A stretch of 64,000 nt of DNA from Nonomuraea sediminis (GCF_018531495.1 NZ_JAHDTI010000019.1:1-64000), one strand, 5' to 3'. Shown: positions 49,088-58,299, counted from the first letter of the stretch. Notes: generated by a model from the letters alone, not told the origin. Numbers and translations are program-made.

Positions 49088-50112
49088 TGGTCAGGCCGTC
49101 GAGAGCACGGCCGCTGTGGCTCGCGGCGGCGCTGCTCGTGCTGGTCGCGTCCATGGTCGCCGGGCTGCTCGGCGGCGCCGCCGGCATCTCCCCGTGGCAG
49201 GTGGTGCTCCAGGCGGTCGACTGGCTGCCGTTCGTGCACGTCGACTCGGGGCTGGCGCCCGTCGAGCAGGGGCTGCTGTGGGAGATCAGGCTGCCCAGGG
49301 TGCTGGTCGCCGCCGTCGTCGGCGGGCTGCTCGCCATCGCCGGGGCCGGGTACCAGGGCGTGTTCCGCAACCCGCTGGCCGACCCCTACCTGCTCGGGTC
49401 CGCCGCGGGCGCGGGCCTGGCGGCCACGCTCGTCATCGCGCTGGTGCCGAACTCGGCCGTGAGCATCCCGGTGGCCGCCTTCGCCGGAGCGGTGGGCGGC
49501 GTGTTCCTGGCCTACGTGCTGGGCAACGCGTCGGGACGCTCCGGCGGCACCGCCACGCTCGTGCTGGCCGGGGTGGCGGTCACCTCGTTCCTCACCGCGA
49601 TCCAGACGTTCGTGCAGCAGCTCAAGGTCGAGGAACTGCAGCGCATCTACTCCTGGATCCTCGGCGACGTCGCCGGCGGCTGGGACCAGTTCCGGCTCGT
49701 GCTGCCCTACGCCGCGATCTCCGCCGTCCTGCTGCTCCTGCACGGCCGCGTGCTCGACGTGCTGTCGGTCGGCGACGAGGAGGCCACCGGCCTGGGTCTG
49801 CGCGCATCCCGCGTACGGCTGGTCGTCCTGCTGGCCGCCTCCCTGGCCACCGCGGCGGCCGTGGCCGTCAGCGGGCTGATCGGCTTCGTCGGGATCGTCA
49901 TCCCGCACGTGGTCAGGCGGCTGGCCGGCGGCTCCTACCGGATCGTGCTGCCGATGTCGCTGATCGGCGGCGCCGCGTTCCTCGTGCTGGCCGACCTGCT
50001 GGCCCGCACCGTGATCGCCCCTGCCGAGCTGCCGATCGGCGTCGTGACGATGTTCGTGGGCGCGCCGTTCTTCGTCGGCGTGCTGCGGATGACCCGGCGG
50101 ACCGAGACGTGA
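49087..50112 (+). CDS. btuC: Cobalamin ABC transporter permease (BtuC-like)
   Basis: A 341-residue FecCD-type permease with about ten helices. LWEIRLPRVLVAAVVGGLLA, GVFRNPLADPYLLGSAAGAG and LIGFVGIVIPHVVRRLAGGS are family signatures, the last being the ATPase-coupling segment. It starts on the last base of the binding protein's stop and ends inside the ATPase start (GTGA). B12 specificity rests on the riboswitch and the cbiZ neighbour. Confidence 0.92.
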   Translation: MVRPSRARPLWLAAALLVLVASMVAGLLGGAAGISPWQVVLQAVDWLPFVHVDSGLAPVEQGLLWEIRLPRVLVAAVVGGLLAIAGAGYQGVFRNPLADPYLLGSAAGAGLAATLVIALVPNSAVSIPVAAFAGAVGGVFLAYVLGNASGRSGGTATLVLAGVAVTSFLTAIQTFVQQLKVEELQRIYSWILGDVAGGWDQFRLVLPYAAISAVLLLLHGRVLDVLSVGDEEATGLGLRASRVRLVVLLAASLATAAAVAVSGLIGFVGIVIPHVVRRLAGGSYRIVLPMSLIGGAAFLVLADLLARTVIAPAELPIGVVTMFVGAPFFVGVLRMTRRTET

Positions 50113-50882
50113 TCTCCATCAGCGGGCTCACCGTCACGCTGGGCGCCAGGCAGGTGCTGCGCGGCGTGGATCTGCAGGTGCCCAGAGGGCAGTGGCTGGC
50201 CGTCATCGGCCCCAACGGAGCCGGCAAGTCCACGCTGCTCAAGGCCGTGATGGGCCTGGTCGCCCAGCACGGCGAGATCACGCTGGACGGCAGGCCCGGC
50301 CGCGCCCTGCGGCCCAAGGAACGCGCCCGCCTGGTGGCCTACGCGCCGCAGTCGCCCGCGCTGCCGCCTGACATGAGCGTGTTCGACTACGCCCTGCTCG
50401 GGCGCACGCCGTACATCTCCTATTTCGGGCGGGAGAGCAGGGGGGACCGCGAGGTGACCGCGGGCGTGCTGGAGCGGCTGGACCTGGACGCCTTCGCCGG
50501 GCGGCGGCTGGGCGAGCTGTCCGGCGGCGAGCGGCAGCGCGTGGTCCTGGCCAGGGCGCTGACCCAGCAGGCGCCGGTGCTGCTGCTCGACGAGCCCACC
50601 ACCGCGCTCGACCTCGGCCACCAGCAGCAGGTGCTGGAGCTGGTGGACCGGCTGCGCCTGGCCGACGGGCTGACCGTGGTGAGCACGCTGCACGACCTGA
50701 CCGTGGCCGGCCAGTACGCCGACACGCTGCTCCTGCTGGCCGGCGGGCTCGCGGCGGCCACCGGCAGGCCCGCGGAGGTGCTCACCGAGGCGCTGGTCGG
50801 CAAGCACTTCGACGCGCAGGTCAAGATCGAGCCTGGCCCCGGCGGGCGGCCCGTCGTCCACCTGGTGAGAGGCGCCGCATGA
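50109..50882 (+). CDS. btuD: Cobalamin ABC transporter ATP-binding protein (BtuD-like)
   Basis: A 257-residue ABC ATPase. Walker A VIGPNGAGKST (about 34-44), Q-loop APQSPALP, signature LSGGERQRVVLARAL, Walker B VLLLDEPTTALD, H-loop STLHDLTVAGQ. GTG start overlapping the permease stop, and its stop overlapped by the cbiZ start (ATGA). Confidence 0.92.
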   Translation: MISISGLTVTLGARQVLRGVDLQVPRGQWLAVIGPNGAGKSTLLKAVMGLVAQHGEITLDGRPGRALRPKERARLVAYAPQSPALPPDMSVFDYALLGRTPYISYFGRESRGDREVTAGVLERLDLDAFAGRRLGELSGGERQRVVLARALTQQAPVLLLDEPTTALDLGHQQQVLELVDRLRLADGLTVVSTLHDLTVAGQYADTLLLLAGGLAAATGRPAEVLTEALVGKHFDAQVKIEPGPGGRPVVHLVRGAA

Positions 50883-51511
50883 GGCTCGGCTACCGCGACG
50901 AGGACGGCGAGCGGCTCGGGTCGCTGCTGTGGGAGTTCGGGCCCGGATGGCGCATGATCTCCTCGGCGATGCTCGGCGGCGGCATCGGCCCGCGCACCTG
51001 GGTGCTGAACGCCCAGGTCGCGGCCGGGTACTCGCGCATGGACCCGGTCGAGCACCTGATCGAGCTGGGACCCGGCGGCGACGGCGGCGTGGGCATGATG
51101 ACCGCCGCCTCCGTCGAGCGGCACGTCACCGCGCAGGACGAGGGCGTCGAGGCCACCGCCACGGTCGGATTACGCGTCCCGACCTGGGCGGCCGCGCCCG
51201 CGGGCACGGTCGATCCCGAGCTGGCGCCGATCCGGGTGGGGACGATCAACATCCTGGTCGTCGTGCCCGTTGCCATGACCGACGCCGCGCTGGTCAACGC
51301 CGTCATGACCGTGACGGAGGCCAAGACGCAGGCGCTGGTCGAGGCGGGCTTCGCCGCCACCGGCACCGCCTCTGACGCGGTCTGCGTCGCGGTGCCCGAC
51401 CACGGGACGCCGGAGATCTTCGGCGGGCCGCGCTCCGACTGGGGCGCCCGCATCGCCCGCGCCGTCCACGCCGCGGTCCGCCAGGGTGCCCGCGCCTGGC
51501 GCAGCCGCTAG
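50879..51511 (+). CDS. cbiZ: Adenosylcobinamide amidohydrolase
   Basis: A 210-residue CbiZ-family enzyme: GGGIGPRTWVLNAQV, GVGMMTAASVERHVTAQDEG, ATATVGLRVPTWAAAP, INILVVVPVAMTDAALVNAV, VTEAKTQALVEAG and GTASDAVCVAVP. CbiZ cleaves the aminopropanol from adenosylcobinamide so that scavenged corrinoids can re-enter the B12 pathway. It is the last gene of the riboswitch operon; this context strongly supports the call. Its end overlaps the convergent hydantoinase B gene by four bases. Confidence 0.93.
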   Translation: MRLGYRDEDGERLGSLLWEFGPGWRMISSAMLGGGIGPRTWVLNAQVAAGYSRMDPVEHLIELGPGGDGGVGMMTAASVERHVTAQDEGVEATATVGLRVPTWAAAPAGTVDPELAPIRVGTINILVVVPVAMTDAALVNAVMTVTEAKTQALVEAGFAATGTASDAVCVAVPDHGTPEIFGGPRSDWGARIARAVHAAVRQGARAWRSR

Positions 51512-53151
51512 TAGTCGCTCTCCCGTGTGACGCGCCCCGCGCGCAGGTCCTCCGCCACGGCGGAGCGGTCCCGTTCCGCGGGCGGCCCGAGACCGGCGCC
51601 GCCCGTGGTCTCGACGATGAAGGCCTCACCCGCCGCGAAGCGGACGTTGTTCACCTTGGACGCGAGCCGCTCGACCGTGCCGTCCAGGTGGCGCTTGAAG
51701 AAGCCGCCCAGCCTGCCCGGCCGCCCGCCGTCGCGGCCGGGCGGGGCCAGGCGCAGCCGGTCGCCGCGCGTGGTGACGTGGCAGTCGGCCAGGAACCGGT
51801 AGACCGTCCGCGAGCCGAGCCCGCCGCGGTGCCGGCCCGGGCCGCCCGAGTCGGCGATCGTCTCGATCGACTCGACGATCAGCGGGCAGCGGCTCTCGAC
51901 CGGCTCGACCTGGGGGACGGAGTTGCGGCCGATCCCGAAGTGCACCCCGGTCGCGTCAGGCCCGTCGAGCCCCTGCCGGGCGCCGACGCCGCCGAAGTCG
52001 TAGGCCAGATGGATCCAGTACGGCGCGCCCACCGCCGCGATGGAGAACGGCTGCAGGATCCCGCTGGCCGCGATCGCCCGCTCGGGCATCGCGTCCGACA
52101 GCGCCTGGAAGACGGCCTCCATGGCGGCGTAGATCGGCACATAGCGGCCCCCGCACGGGTAGGGCCGCCGGGCGTTGAGCAGCGACCCCTCGGGCAGCCG
52201 GACGTCGATCGCCCGCAGGCACCCCTCGTTCATCGGGATCGTGGCGTCCAGGAAGCACCGCACCGCGAACACGGCCGCCGCCAGCGACTGCGAGGCCGAG
52301 GCGTTGATGGCTGCGGGCACCTGCGGCCCCGTGCCCGCGAAGTCCACGACCACGGTGCTCGGCGGGCCCTCGACGGTGATCGTGACCTGGACGTGGTGGG
52401 AGGTGTCCAGGTCGAGGCCGTCGTCGTCGATGGGGTAGGAGGCCCCGTAGGCGCCCGGCGGGAGGTCGGCGAGCGCGGCCCGGGTGCGCGCCTCGGTGTA
52501 GTCCAGGTACTCCTCGACGCCGGCCGCCAGGCCCGCCTCGCCGTACTCCTCGAGCAGCGACTCGACGCGGGCGGCCGCGACCGCCGTGCCGGCCACCAGG
52601 GCCCGGACGTCGCCCATGACCTTGTCGGGGGTGCGGCTGTTGGCGCGCAGGATCGCCTCGACGGCCGGCTCGACCCCCTCCGCCGTGGCCAGCCGTACCG
52701 GGGGCAGTTGGAGGCCCTCCAGGAAGATGTCGGTGGCCAGCGGCGCCATGCCGCCCGCCGACAGCCCGCCCAGGTCCGAGACGTGGATCATGGTGGCGGT
52801 GAAGTACGCCACCCGCCCCGCCCAGTGCACCGGGCGGAAGACCAGCAGGTCGTTGGTGTGGACGCCGCCGCGGTAGGCGTCGTTGAGCACGTAGACGTCG
52901 CCGGGGCGCATCGACTCCGGCGGCACGTCCTCGACCAGGGACGGGAGCGCCACCCGCAGGGCCATGCTGTTCATCAGCGTCGTGGCCATGGAGTGCGCGA
53001 TCAGGCGCCCGCCGGCGTCCAGGATCGCGGCCGAGGCGTCGGAGCCCTCCACGATGAACGTCGAGTACGCCGACCTGACGACCACGATGCTCGCCTCCTC
53101 GGCGGCGACCACCAGCGCGTTGCGCAGCACTTCCGCGGTCAGGTCCGTCAT
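51508..53151 (-). CDS. Hydantoinase B/oxoprolinase family protein
   Basis: A 547-residue HyuB-type subunit: EVLRNALVVAAEEASIVVVR, STFIVEGSDASAAILDAGGR, GDVYVLNDAYRGGVHTNDLL, FTATMIHVSDLGG and NARRPYPCGGRYVPIYAAME. With HyuA it forms ATP-dependent hydantoin, oxoproline or acetophenone-type carboxylase enzymes. It begins within the stop of the A-subunit gene (ATGA). Substrate not readable. The operon is preceded by the same palindrome as the PhyH operon. Confidence 0.92.
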   Translation of the reverse strand: MTDLTAEVLRNALVVAAEEASIVVVRSAYSTFIVEGSDASAAILDAGGRLIAHSMATTLMNSMALRVALPSLVEDVPPESMRPGDVYVLNDAYRGGVHTNDLLVFRPVHWAGRVAYFTATMIHVSDLGGLSAGGMAPLATDIFLEGLQLPPVRLATAEGVEPAVEAILRANSRTPDKVMGDVRALVAGTAVAAARVESLLEEYGEAGLAAGVEEYLDYTEARTRAALADLPPGAYGASYPIDDDGLDLDTSHHVQVTITVEGPPSTVVVDFAGTGPQVPAAINASASQSLAAAVFAVRCFLDATIPMNEGCLRAIDVRLPEGSLLNARRPYPCGGRYVPIYAAMEAVFQALSDAMPERAIAASGILQPFSIAAVGAPYWIHLAYDFGGVGARQGLDGPDATGVHFGIGRNSVPQVEPVESRCPLIVESIETIADSGGPGRHRGGLGSRTVYRFLADCHVTTRGDRLRLAPPGRDGGRPGRLGGFFKRHLDGTVERLASKVNNVRFAAGEAFIVETTGGAGLGPPAERDRSAVAEDLRAGRVTRESDY

Positions 53152-55169
53152 CGTCTCTCCAGGCGTACGGCGAGCGTCCCGTCCACCGCGGCGCTCCAGC
53201 CGGGCGGGACGACGATCGTGGCCTCCGGGTCCTCGATGATCGCCGGGCCGTCCAGGCTGTTCAAGCCCTCTCGGGTGAGGACGGGGACGTCGGTGTAGCC
53301 GCCGGTCTCCGGGAAGTAGGCGGGTCTGCCGGCCGCCGTCCGCCTTGCGCCGGGCTCCGCCGTACCCGTTCTCGCCGCACCGGCGCCTGGGGCGGGTCCG
53401 TCGGCGGGTGCGGCGATGGGGTTGGCGGGCGGCAAGGTGAGGCGGACCCGGTAGCTGACGATCTCGATCTCGCCCTGCTGGGCTATGCCGTACACCTGGC
53501 GATATTTCGCGAAGAAGCGGGATGCGAGCTCGTCGTGTGACTCGCTCCAGGGCACGGTGAGGTCGTGGGACTGGCCCTTGAAACGCATGTCAACCGAGCG
53601 GCTGACCTCGCCGCCCGGGACGCCGAGGTCGGCGGCCGCCTCCGCGGCGAGCGCGTCGAAGATCTCCGCGGGATCCGGGACGCCGAGCCGGGACAGGACG
53701 CGTTCGGTGGACAGGTTGCCGGTGAGGAGCCCCGCGGCCGACGCAACGCCGCAGTGCGGGGGGACGATCACGCGCGAGATGCCGAAACGCCCGGCGACCC
53801 CGGCCGCGTGCATCGGGCCGGCGCCGCCGAAGGCGACCAGCACGAAGCCGCGCGGATCGATGCCCCGCTGCACCGTCACCACGTGCACCGCCGAGGCCAT
53901 CGAGGCGCTGACGATCTCGTGGACGGCGTGCGCCGCCTCCGCCCGAGTCACGCCCAGCGGCCCGGCCAGCCGGTCGAGCGCCTTGTCCGCGAGCGCCGCC
54001 GTCAGCGGGATCGAGGCGGACGACAGGTAGCCGAGCACCAGGTTCGCGTCCGTCACCGTGGGCTCGGAGCCGCCGAGCCCGTAGCAGGCGGGACCGGGGG
54101 AGGAGCCCGCCGAGTGCGGCCCGACCCGCAGCGCGCCCGCGCCGTCGAGCCAGGCGATGCTGCCGCCGCCCGCGCCCACCTCGGCCAGGTCGATCGCGGG
54201 CGTCTTGATCGGCACCCCGGTGCCCGCCCTGCGCCCGCCGAAGCTGCCCTTGCCGCCCACGTGGAACTCGTGCGTGATCTCGGGGCTGCCGCCGCGCACC
54301 ACGCAGGCCTTGGCGGTCGTGCCGCCCATGTCGAAGGAGATCACGTCCGGATGCCCGGTGGCCGCGGCCGCGAGCACGCCCGCCGCGGGACCCGACTCGA
54401 TCGTGGAGACTGCCCGTCTGGCCGCCAGCTCGGCGGAGATCACGCCGCCGCCCGACTCCATCACGTGGACGGGCGCCGAGATCCCCAGCTCGGCCAGGCG
54501 GGCCCGCAGCCGCGTCAGGTAGGAGGCCATGAGCGGGCCTATGTAGGCGGACATGATGGTCGTGGTGGCGCGCTCGTACTCGCGGATCTCCGGCCACACC
54601 TCCGACGAGGCCACCACGTTCCCGACCGTCTCCCTCAGGATCGCGGCCACCGCCTGCTCGTGCGCCGGGTTGGCGTAGGAGTGCAGCAGGCAGACGGCCG
54701 CCGACTCGATGCCGCGGCGGCCGATCTCCGCCGCGGCCCGCCGTACCGAGTCCAGGTCCAGAGGCTCGAGCACCTCGCCGCGGGCCGAGACGCGCTCGGC
54801 CACCTCGAAGCAGTCGGCCGGGTCGACGGGCGGCGGCGGGGGAGTGAAGCGCAGGTCGTAGCGGTCCTCCTCGACGCGGGCGTAGCGGCCGAGCGGGATC
54901 ACGGAGCGGAAGCCGCGCGTCGTGACGTAGGCGACCCTGACCCCCTTGCGCTCCAGGACCGCGTTGGTGGCCAGCGTCGTGGCGTGCACCACCTGGGTGA
55001 CGAGCGCCGGGTCGAGGTCGCCGAGGACCTGCGTAACGCCGGTGGCGATGCCCGCGATGGGGTCATCGTGGGTGCTCAACCGCTTGGCGACCGTGATCTC
55101 GCCCGCGGGGGCCCGCAGGACCACGTCCGTGAAGGTGCCCCCGACGTCGACGCCGATCGCGTAGCCCAC
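53148..55169 (-). CDS. Hydantoinase A/oxoprolinase family protein
   Basis: A 673-residue HyuA-type subunit. YAIGVDVGGTFTDVVLRAP at the N-terminus is the actin-like ATP-binding motif; DVISFDMGGTTAKACVVRGG is the second phosphate motif. Other conserved blocks are DLAEVGAGGGSIAWLD, VGPHSAGSSPGPACYGLGGS and LVAFGGAGPMHAAGVAGRFG. It activates the amide or carbonyl substrate with ATP. Together with the B subunit it opens a ring or carboxylates a ketone. Start at 55169 is 20 bases from the shared operator. Confidence 0.93.
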   Translation of the reverse strand: MGYAIGVDVGGTFTDVVLRAPAGEITVAKRLSTHDDPIAGIATGVTQVLGDLDPALVTQVVHATTLATNAVLERKGVRVAYVTTRGFRSVIPLGRYARVEEDRYDLRFTPPPPPVDPADCFEVAERVSARGEVLEPLDLDSVRRAAAEIGRRGIESAAVCLLHSYANPAHEQAVAAILRETVGNVVASSEVWPEIREYERATTTIMSAYIGPLMASYLTRLRARLAELGISAPVHVMESGGGVISAELAARRAVSTIESGPAAGVLAAAATGHPDVISFDMGGTTAKACVVRGGSPEITHEFHVGGKGSFGGRRAGTGVPIKTPAIDLAEVGAGGGSIAWLDGAGALRVGPHSAGSSPGPACYGLGGSEPTVTDANLVLGYLSSASIPLTAALADKALDRLAGPLGVTRAEAAHAVHEIVSASMASAVHVVTVQRGIDPRGFVLVAFGGAGPMHAAGVAGRFGISRVIVPPHCGVASAAGLLTGNLSTERVLSRLGVPDPAEIFDALAAEAAADLGVPGGEVSRSVDMRFKGQSHDLTVPWSESHDELASRFFAKYRQVYGIAQQGEIEIVSYRVRLTLPPANPIAAPADGPAPGAGAARTGTAEPGARRTAAGRPAYFPETGGYTDVPVLTREGLNSLDGPAIIEDPEATIVVPPGWSAAVDGTLAVRLERR

Positions 55170-55189
55170 CGGAGTACCGTAAAACCCCT

Positions 55190-55203
55190 ACCAAGCGCTT
55201 GTC
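55190..55203. promoter_or_regulatory. ACCAAGCGCTTGTC operator between hydantoinase and HtrA-like genes
   Basis: Identical to the PhyH-operon site over the first 12 bases (ACCAAGCGCTTG). It lies 21 bases upstream of the hydantoinase A start and 70 bases from the HtrA-like gene on the other side. Placement favours the hydantoinase operon as target. Confidence 0.75.
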
Positions 55204-55272
55204 TACGAGCCCGTCCCTTGACTTACGGCACGCGCTTGGGACCCTGGTCGTATTACTCAGTTGGGAGCGGAG

Positions 55273-56748
55273 ATGGCGCGTCTCACAGCGGTTGCCGGCG
55301 GCCTCGCGGTGGCGCTGGTGTTGCTGGCCGCCCCAGCGATGGCCCATGAGCACCCCAGCGGCATCACCGACCTGGTGACGCCGGCCGTGGTCCGGGTCGA
55401 GACCTTGGCGCACGTGGAGGTCACGCTGTTAGACCACATCGGCGAACTCGTCCATGTGGAGCGGTCCTACGACATCCCCATCGGCGTGGGCACCGGCATC
55501 GTCGTCAGCCCCGAGGGCGGGATCGTCACGCTGAAGCGGGTGGTCAAGACCGACAAGGACCTCGCGGTCTACGCAGCGAACAAGGTGTTCAGCGAGCACC
55601 ACAAGGTGAAGATCCCGCTGGACTTCGCCAAGCACCACGTGAAGGACGACCAGCTGGACCACCACCTGCAGGAGTGCTACCCGCCCAAGACCAGCACCTC
55701 CAACTGCCTCTTCAACATCACCACCAATATCCTGGTATTTCCGAACATCTCTCCGCCTGACCCGAAGGGCCTGAAGGCCGACCTGATCACGGCGGGTGAC
55801 ACGCTCGACAGCCCGGCCGTGCTGACCCTGTCCAGCCGGGTCCTGGGCAGCCTCGGCATGCCGACCGCGCCGCTGGCCGACAAGGTGCCCGACGCCGAGG
55901 GCTCGCCGACCAACGTGGCCGGGTTCCTCGGCCGGCCCGCGCCCAACGTTCCGTACACCGTGGACATCGCCCACCTGCGCAAGGGCGGCCAGGGAGACGC
56001 GCAGGGCAGGCAGTTCGCCGACCCGGAGAAGAAGGCCGACGAGCCGGTCAAGCTGGGCAAGCTCATCGACCAGGGATTCCTCGGCGCCCCCGTGATCGGC
56101 GACAAGGACGGGCACGTCGTCGGCATGCTCTTCGGCGGCGGCCAGGACGGCAGGATGATCGGGGTGCGCGAGATCACCGCCGCGCTGGCCAAGGCCGGGG
56201 TCGCCCCGCGCCGCGGCGCCATCGACTCCGCCATGGAAGCCGCGCTGACGCGCTACCACACCAAGTACTACACAGAGGCGGCCTCCGGCTTCCAGCGCGT
56301 GCTCGAGCTGTACCCGGGCAACGTGGTGGCCGCCGGGCTGCTGAAGATCTCCCTGCAGAAGCGCGGCACCGCCGAGGACGCGGGCACCAAGCAGGCCGTC
56401 TCGCCCACGCCCAGATCCCTGCCGCTGTGGCCGTTCATCGTGGCCGCCGCGGTGCTGCTGGTCGCCGCGCTGGCCGGAGCGTTCCTGCTGTGGCGGCGCC
56501 GGGCGCCTGAGGACAAGCCCGACGAGCCGCCCGCGCCGGTGGCCGCCGTGCCGCCCCAGCCGTTCGACGAGGGTGCCAACCCCACCGTGTTCGTGCAGCG
56601 CTCGCAGCCCTTCCAGGTGGTTCCCCGGCAGCAGCCCCTGATGACCGCCAACGAGCAGCCATCCGTCAAGTACTGCACCGAATGCGGCATGCGGCTCGGG
56701 CCCGCGCACCGGTTCTGCGGCTACTGCGGCCACCCCATCGAGACGTGA
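55273..56748 (+). CDS. HtrA-like extracytoplasmic pseudo-protease with zinc-ribbon tail
   Basis: A 491-residue protein: signal peptide (ends AMA, 24), a trypsin/HtrA-like domain, a TPR-like stretch (about 320-360), one membrane helix (384-407), a Pro-rich segment and a C-terminal zinc ribbon (CTEC..CGYC). The domain keeps GTGIVVSPEGGIVTLKR, but the His position is Arg89 (TLKRVV) and the Ser motif is GFLGAP (268-273) instead of GNSGGP, so the catalytic residues seem lost. It is probably a sensor. Its stop shares a base with the kinase start (TGATG). ATG 55273 has GGAGCGGAG upstream. Confidence 0.8.
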   Translation: MARLTAVAGGLAVALVLLAAPAMAHEHPSGITDLVTPAVVRVETLAHVEVTLLDHIGELVHVERSYDIPIGVGTGIVVSPEGGIVTLKRVVKTDKDLAVYAANKVFSEHHKVKIPLDFAKHHVKDDQLDHHLQECYPPKTSTSNCLFNITTNILVFPNISPPDPKGLKADLITAGDTLDSPAVLTLSSRVLGSLGMPTAPLADKVPDAEGSPTNVAGFLGRPAPNVPYTVDIAHLRKGGQGDAQGRQFADPEKKADEPVKLGKLIDQGFLGAPVIGDKDGHVVGMLFGGGQDGRMIGVREITAALAKAGVAPRRGAIDSAMEAALTRYHTKYYTEAASGFQRVLELYPGNVVAAGLLKISLQKRGTAEDAGTKQAVSPTPRSLPLWPFIVAAAVLLVAALAGAFLLWRRRAPEDKPDEPPAPVAAVPPQPFDEGANPTVFVQRSQPFQVVPRQQPLMTANEQPSVKYCTECGMRLGPAHRFCGYCGHPIET

Positions 56749-58241
56749 TGCAGGTGAACGACAGATCTCTCATCGGCCAGGAGGTGGCCGGGTACTACAT
56801 CGAGGACATCGTCGGCAAGGGCGGCATGGCCGTCGTCTACCTGGCGCTGGACCCCCGCCTGTCCAGGCGGGTCGCGCTGAAGATCCTCAACCCCGTGCTC
56901 AGCGTGGACGAGCGCTTCCGCCAGCGCTTCGTGCTGGAGTCCAGGACGGTCGCCAGCATCGAGCACCCCAACATCATCCCGATCTACGAGGCCAACGCCG
57001 ACGCCGACGGCGTGCTGTACATCGCGATGCGCTACGTCGACGGGCTCGACCTGCGCCGCCTGCTCTACGAGAACGGGCCGCTGCCGGTCGGGCAGGCCAA
57101 CCAGATCTTCGCCCAGGTGGCCGCCGCCCTCGACGCGGCGCACGCGCACGACCTGATCCACCGCGACGTGAAACCGGCCAACATCCTGCTCGCCGGGGAC
57201 CACGTCTACCTGACCGACTTCGGCATCACCAAGCACCGCACCTCGATCTCCGGGCTCACCCAGACCGACCAGTTCATCGGCACGCCCCGGTACATGTCGC
57301 CCGAGCAGATCAACAAGGAGCACATCGACGGCCGCTGCGACCAGTACGCGCTGGCCTGCGTGATCTACGAGGCGCTGTCGGGCCGCCTGCCGTTCGAGCG
57401 CGACAACGACATCGCGCTGCTGTGGGCACACCTCGCCGACCGTCCCGTGCCCCTGTCGCACGTACGCCCGGAGCTGCCGCCCGAGGTCGACGCCGTGATG
57501 ATGCGGGCGCTGTCGAAGTCGCCCGAGCAGCGCTTCCCCTCCTGCACCGTCTTCGTCACCGCGCTGCGCGATGCCATCAGCGGCCAGCCGGTCGACACCC
57601 AGCCCCGCGCCGCCGCTCCCGTGCCCCGGCCGGCCCGCCCCGGCCGCCTGCCCATCGTCGCCGTCACCCTGGTCGCCGCCATCGCGGCGCTGACCCTGGT
57701 CGTGCTGATCGTCATGAACCAGCGCGGCGACTCCTGGTCGACCTATCAGAAGAGCACCGCCGCGCCACTGACGTTCAGCTATCCGGCCTCGTGGACCGCG
57801 CGCAACCACGGCGACCTGTTCGCGCTGACCTCACCCAAGCACGACGAGTTCGACGCGCTGTTCGTGGGCGGCGCAGGCGCCGACTGGTCGGCCGTACAGC
57901 CGATCATCAACGACGACCCCGACTCCGCCTCCGGCTTGTACGTCCAGGTCTCCGACACGCTCGACCCCGCCGCCAGCGACGAGCAGATGAAGACCATCCT
58001 CGAGGGCCTGCTGCCCGGCAAGGTCGAGCTGGGCAAGCCCGTCCAGGACCGGGCGGGCGACCGCGACGCCACCCGTTACGACGGCTCCCTGCACGACCCC
58101 AGGAGCGGCTCGGGGCTCGGCTTCGTCAGCTACGTCATCGACCGGCAGCCCAAACCCGTGCTGGTGCTGTACTTCTGCGCCCGCAACAGCTGCGACGACG
58201 CCACCGAGCGGCGCATCGCGCAGAGCGTGCATGTGTTCTGA
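56748..58241 (+). CDS. Transmembrane Ser/Thr protein kinase (PknB-like)
   Basis: A 497-residue Hanks-type kinase. GKGGMAVVYLA P-loop, Lys45 in VALKIL, HRDVKPAN (138-145, Asp140), DFG (157-159) and GTPRYMSPEQ. One membrane helix (about 303-327) leads to an extracellular domain of about 170 residues with no PASTA repeats (AAPLTFSYPASWTARNHGDL, LYFCARNSCDD with two cysteines). The start overlaps the stop of the HtrA-like gene, so they form a two-gene signalling unit. Confidence 0.92.
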   Translation: MQVNDRSLIGQEVAGYYIEDIVGKGGMAVVYLALDPRLSRRVALKILNPVLSVDERFRQRFVLESRTVASIEHPNIIPIYEANADADGVLYIAMRYVDGLDLRRLLYENGPLPVGQANQIFAQVAAALDAAHAHDLIHRDVKPANILLAGDHVYLTDFGITKHRTSISGLTQTDQFIGTPRYMSPEQINKEHIDGRCDQYALACVIYEALSGRLPFERDNDIALLWAHLADRPVPLSHVRPELPPEVDAVMMRALSKSPEQRFPSCTVFVTALRDAISGQPVDTQPRAAAPVPRPARPGRLPIVAVTLVAAIAALTLVVLIVMNQRGDSWSTYQKSTAAPLTFSYPASWTARNHGDLFALTSPKHDEFDALFVGGAGADWSAVQPIINDDPDSASGLYVQVSDTLDPAASDEQMKTILEGLLPGKVELGKPVQDRAGDRDATRYDGSLHDPRSGSGLGFVSYVIDRQPKPVLVLYFCARNSCDDATERRIAQSVHVF

Positions 58242-58299
58242 CTTGCAAGCGACTTGGACCCGCTTTCGTCCTGCCCGGCCCAGCGTCTACCCTCCGGGT

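Noticed and set aside
51688..53298. 536-codon plus-strand frame opposite hydantoinase B
   Set aside because: Shadow frame; HyuB motifs are on the minus strand and it couples to HyuA by ATGA.
55218..55223. TTGACT as -35 for the HtrA-like gene
   Set aside because: No TAnnnT element at 16-19 nt; TATTAC is 27 nt away.
53565..55349. 594-codon plus-strand frame opposite hydantoinase A
   Set aside because: Arg/His/Gly-rich shadow of a well-supported HyuA gene.
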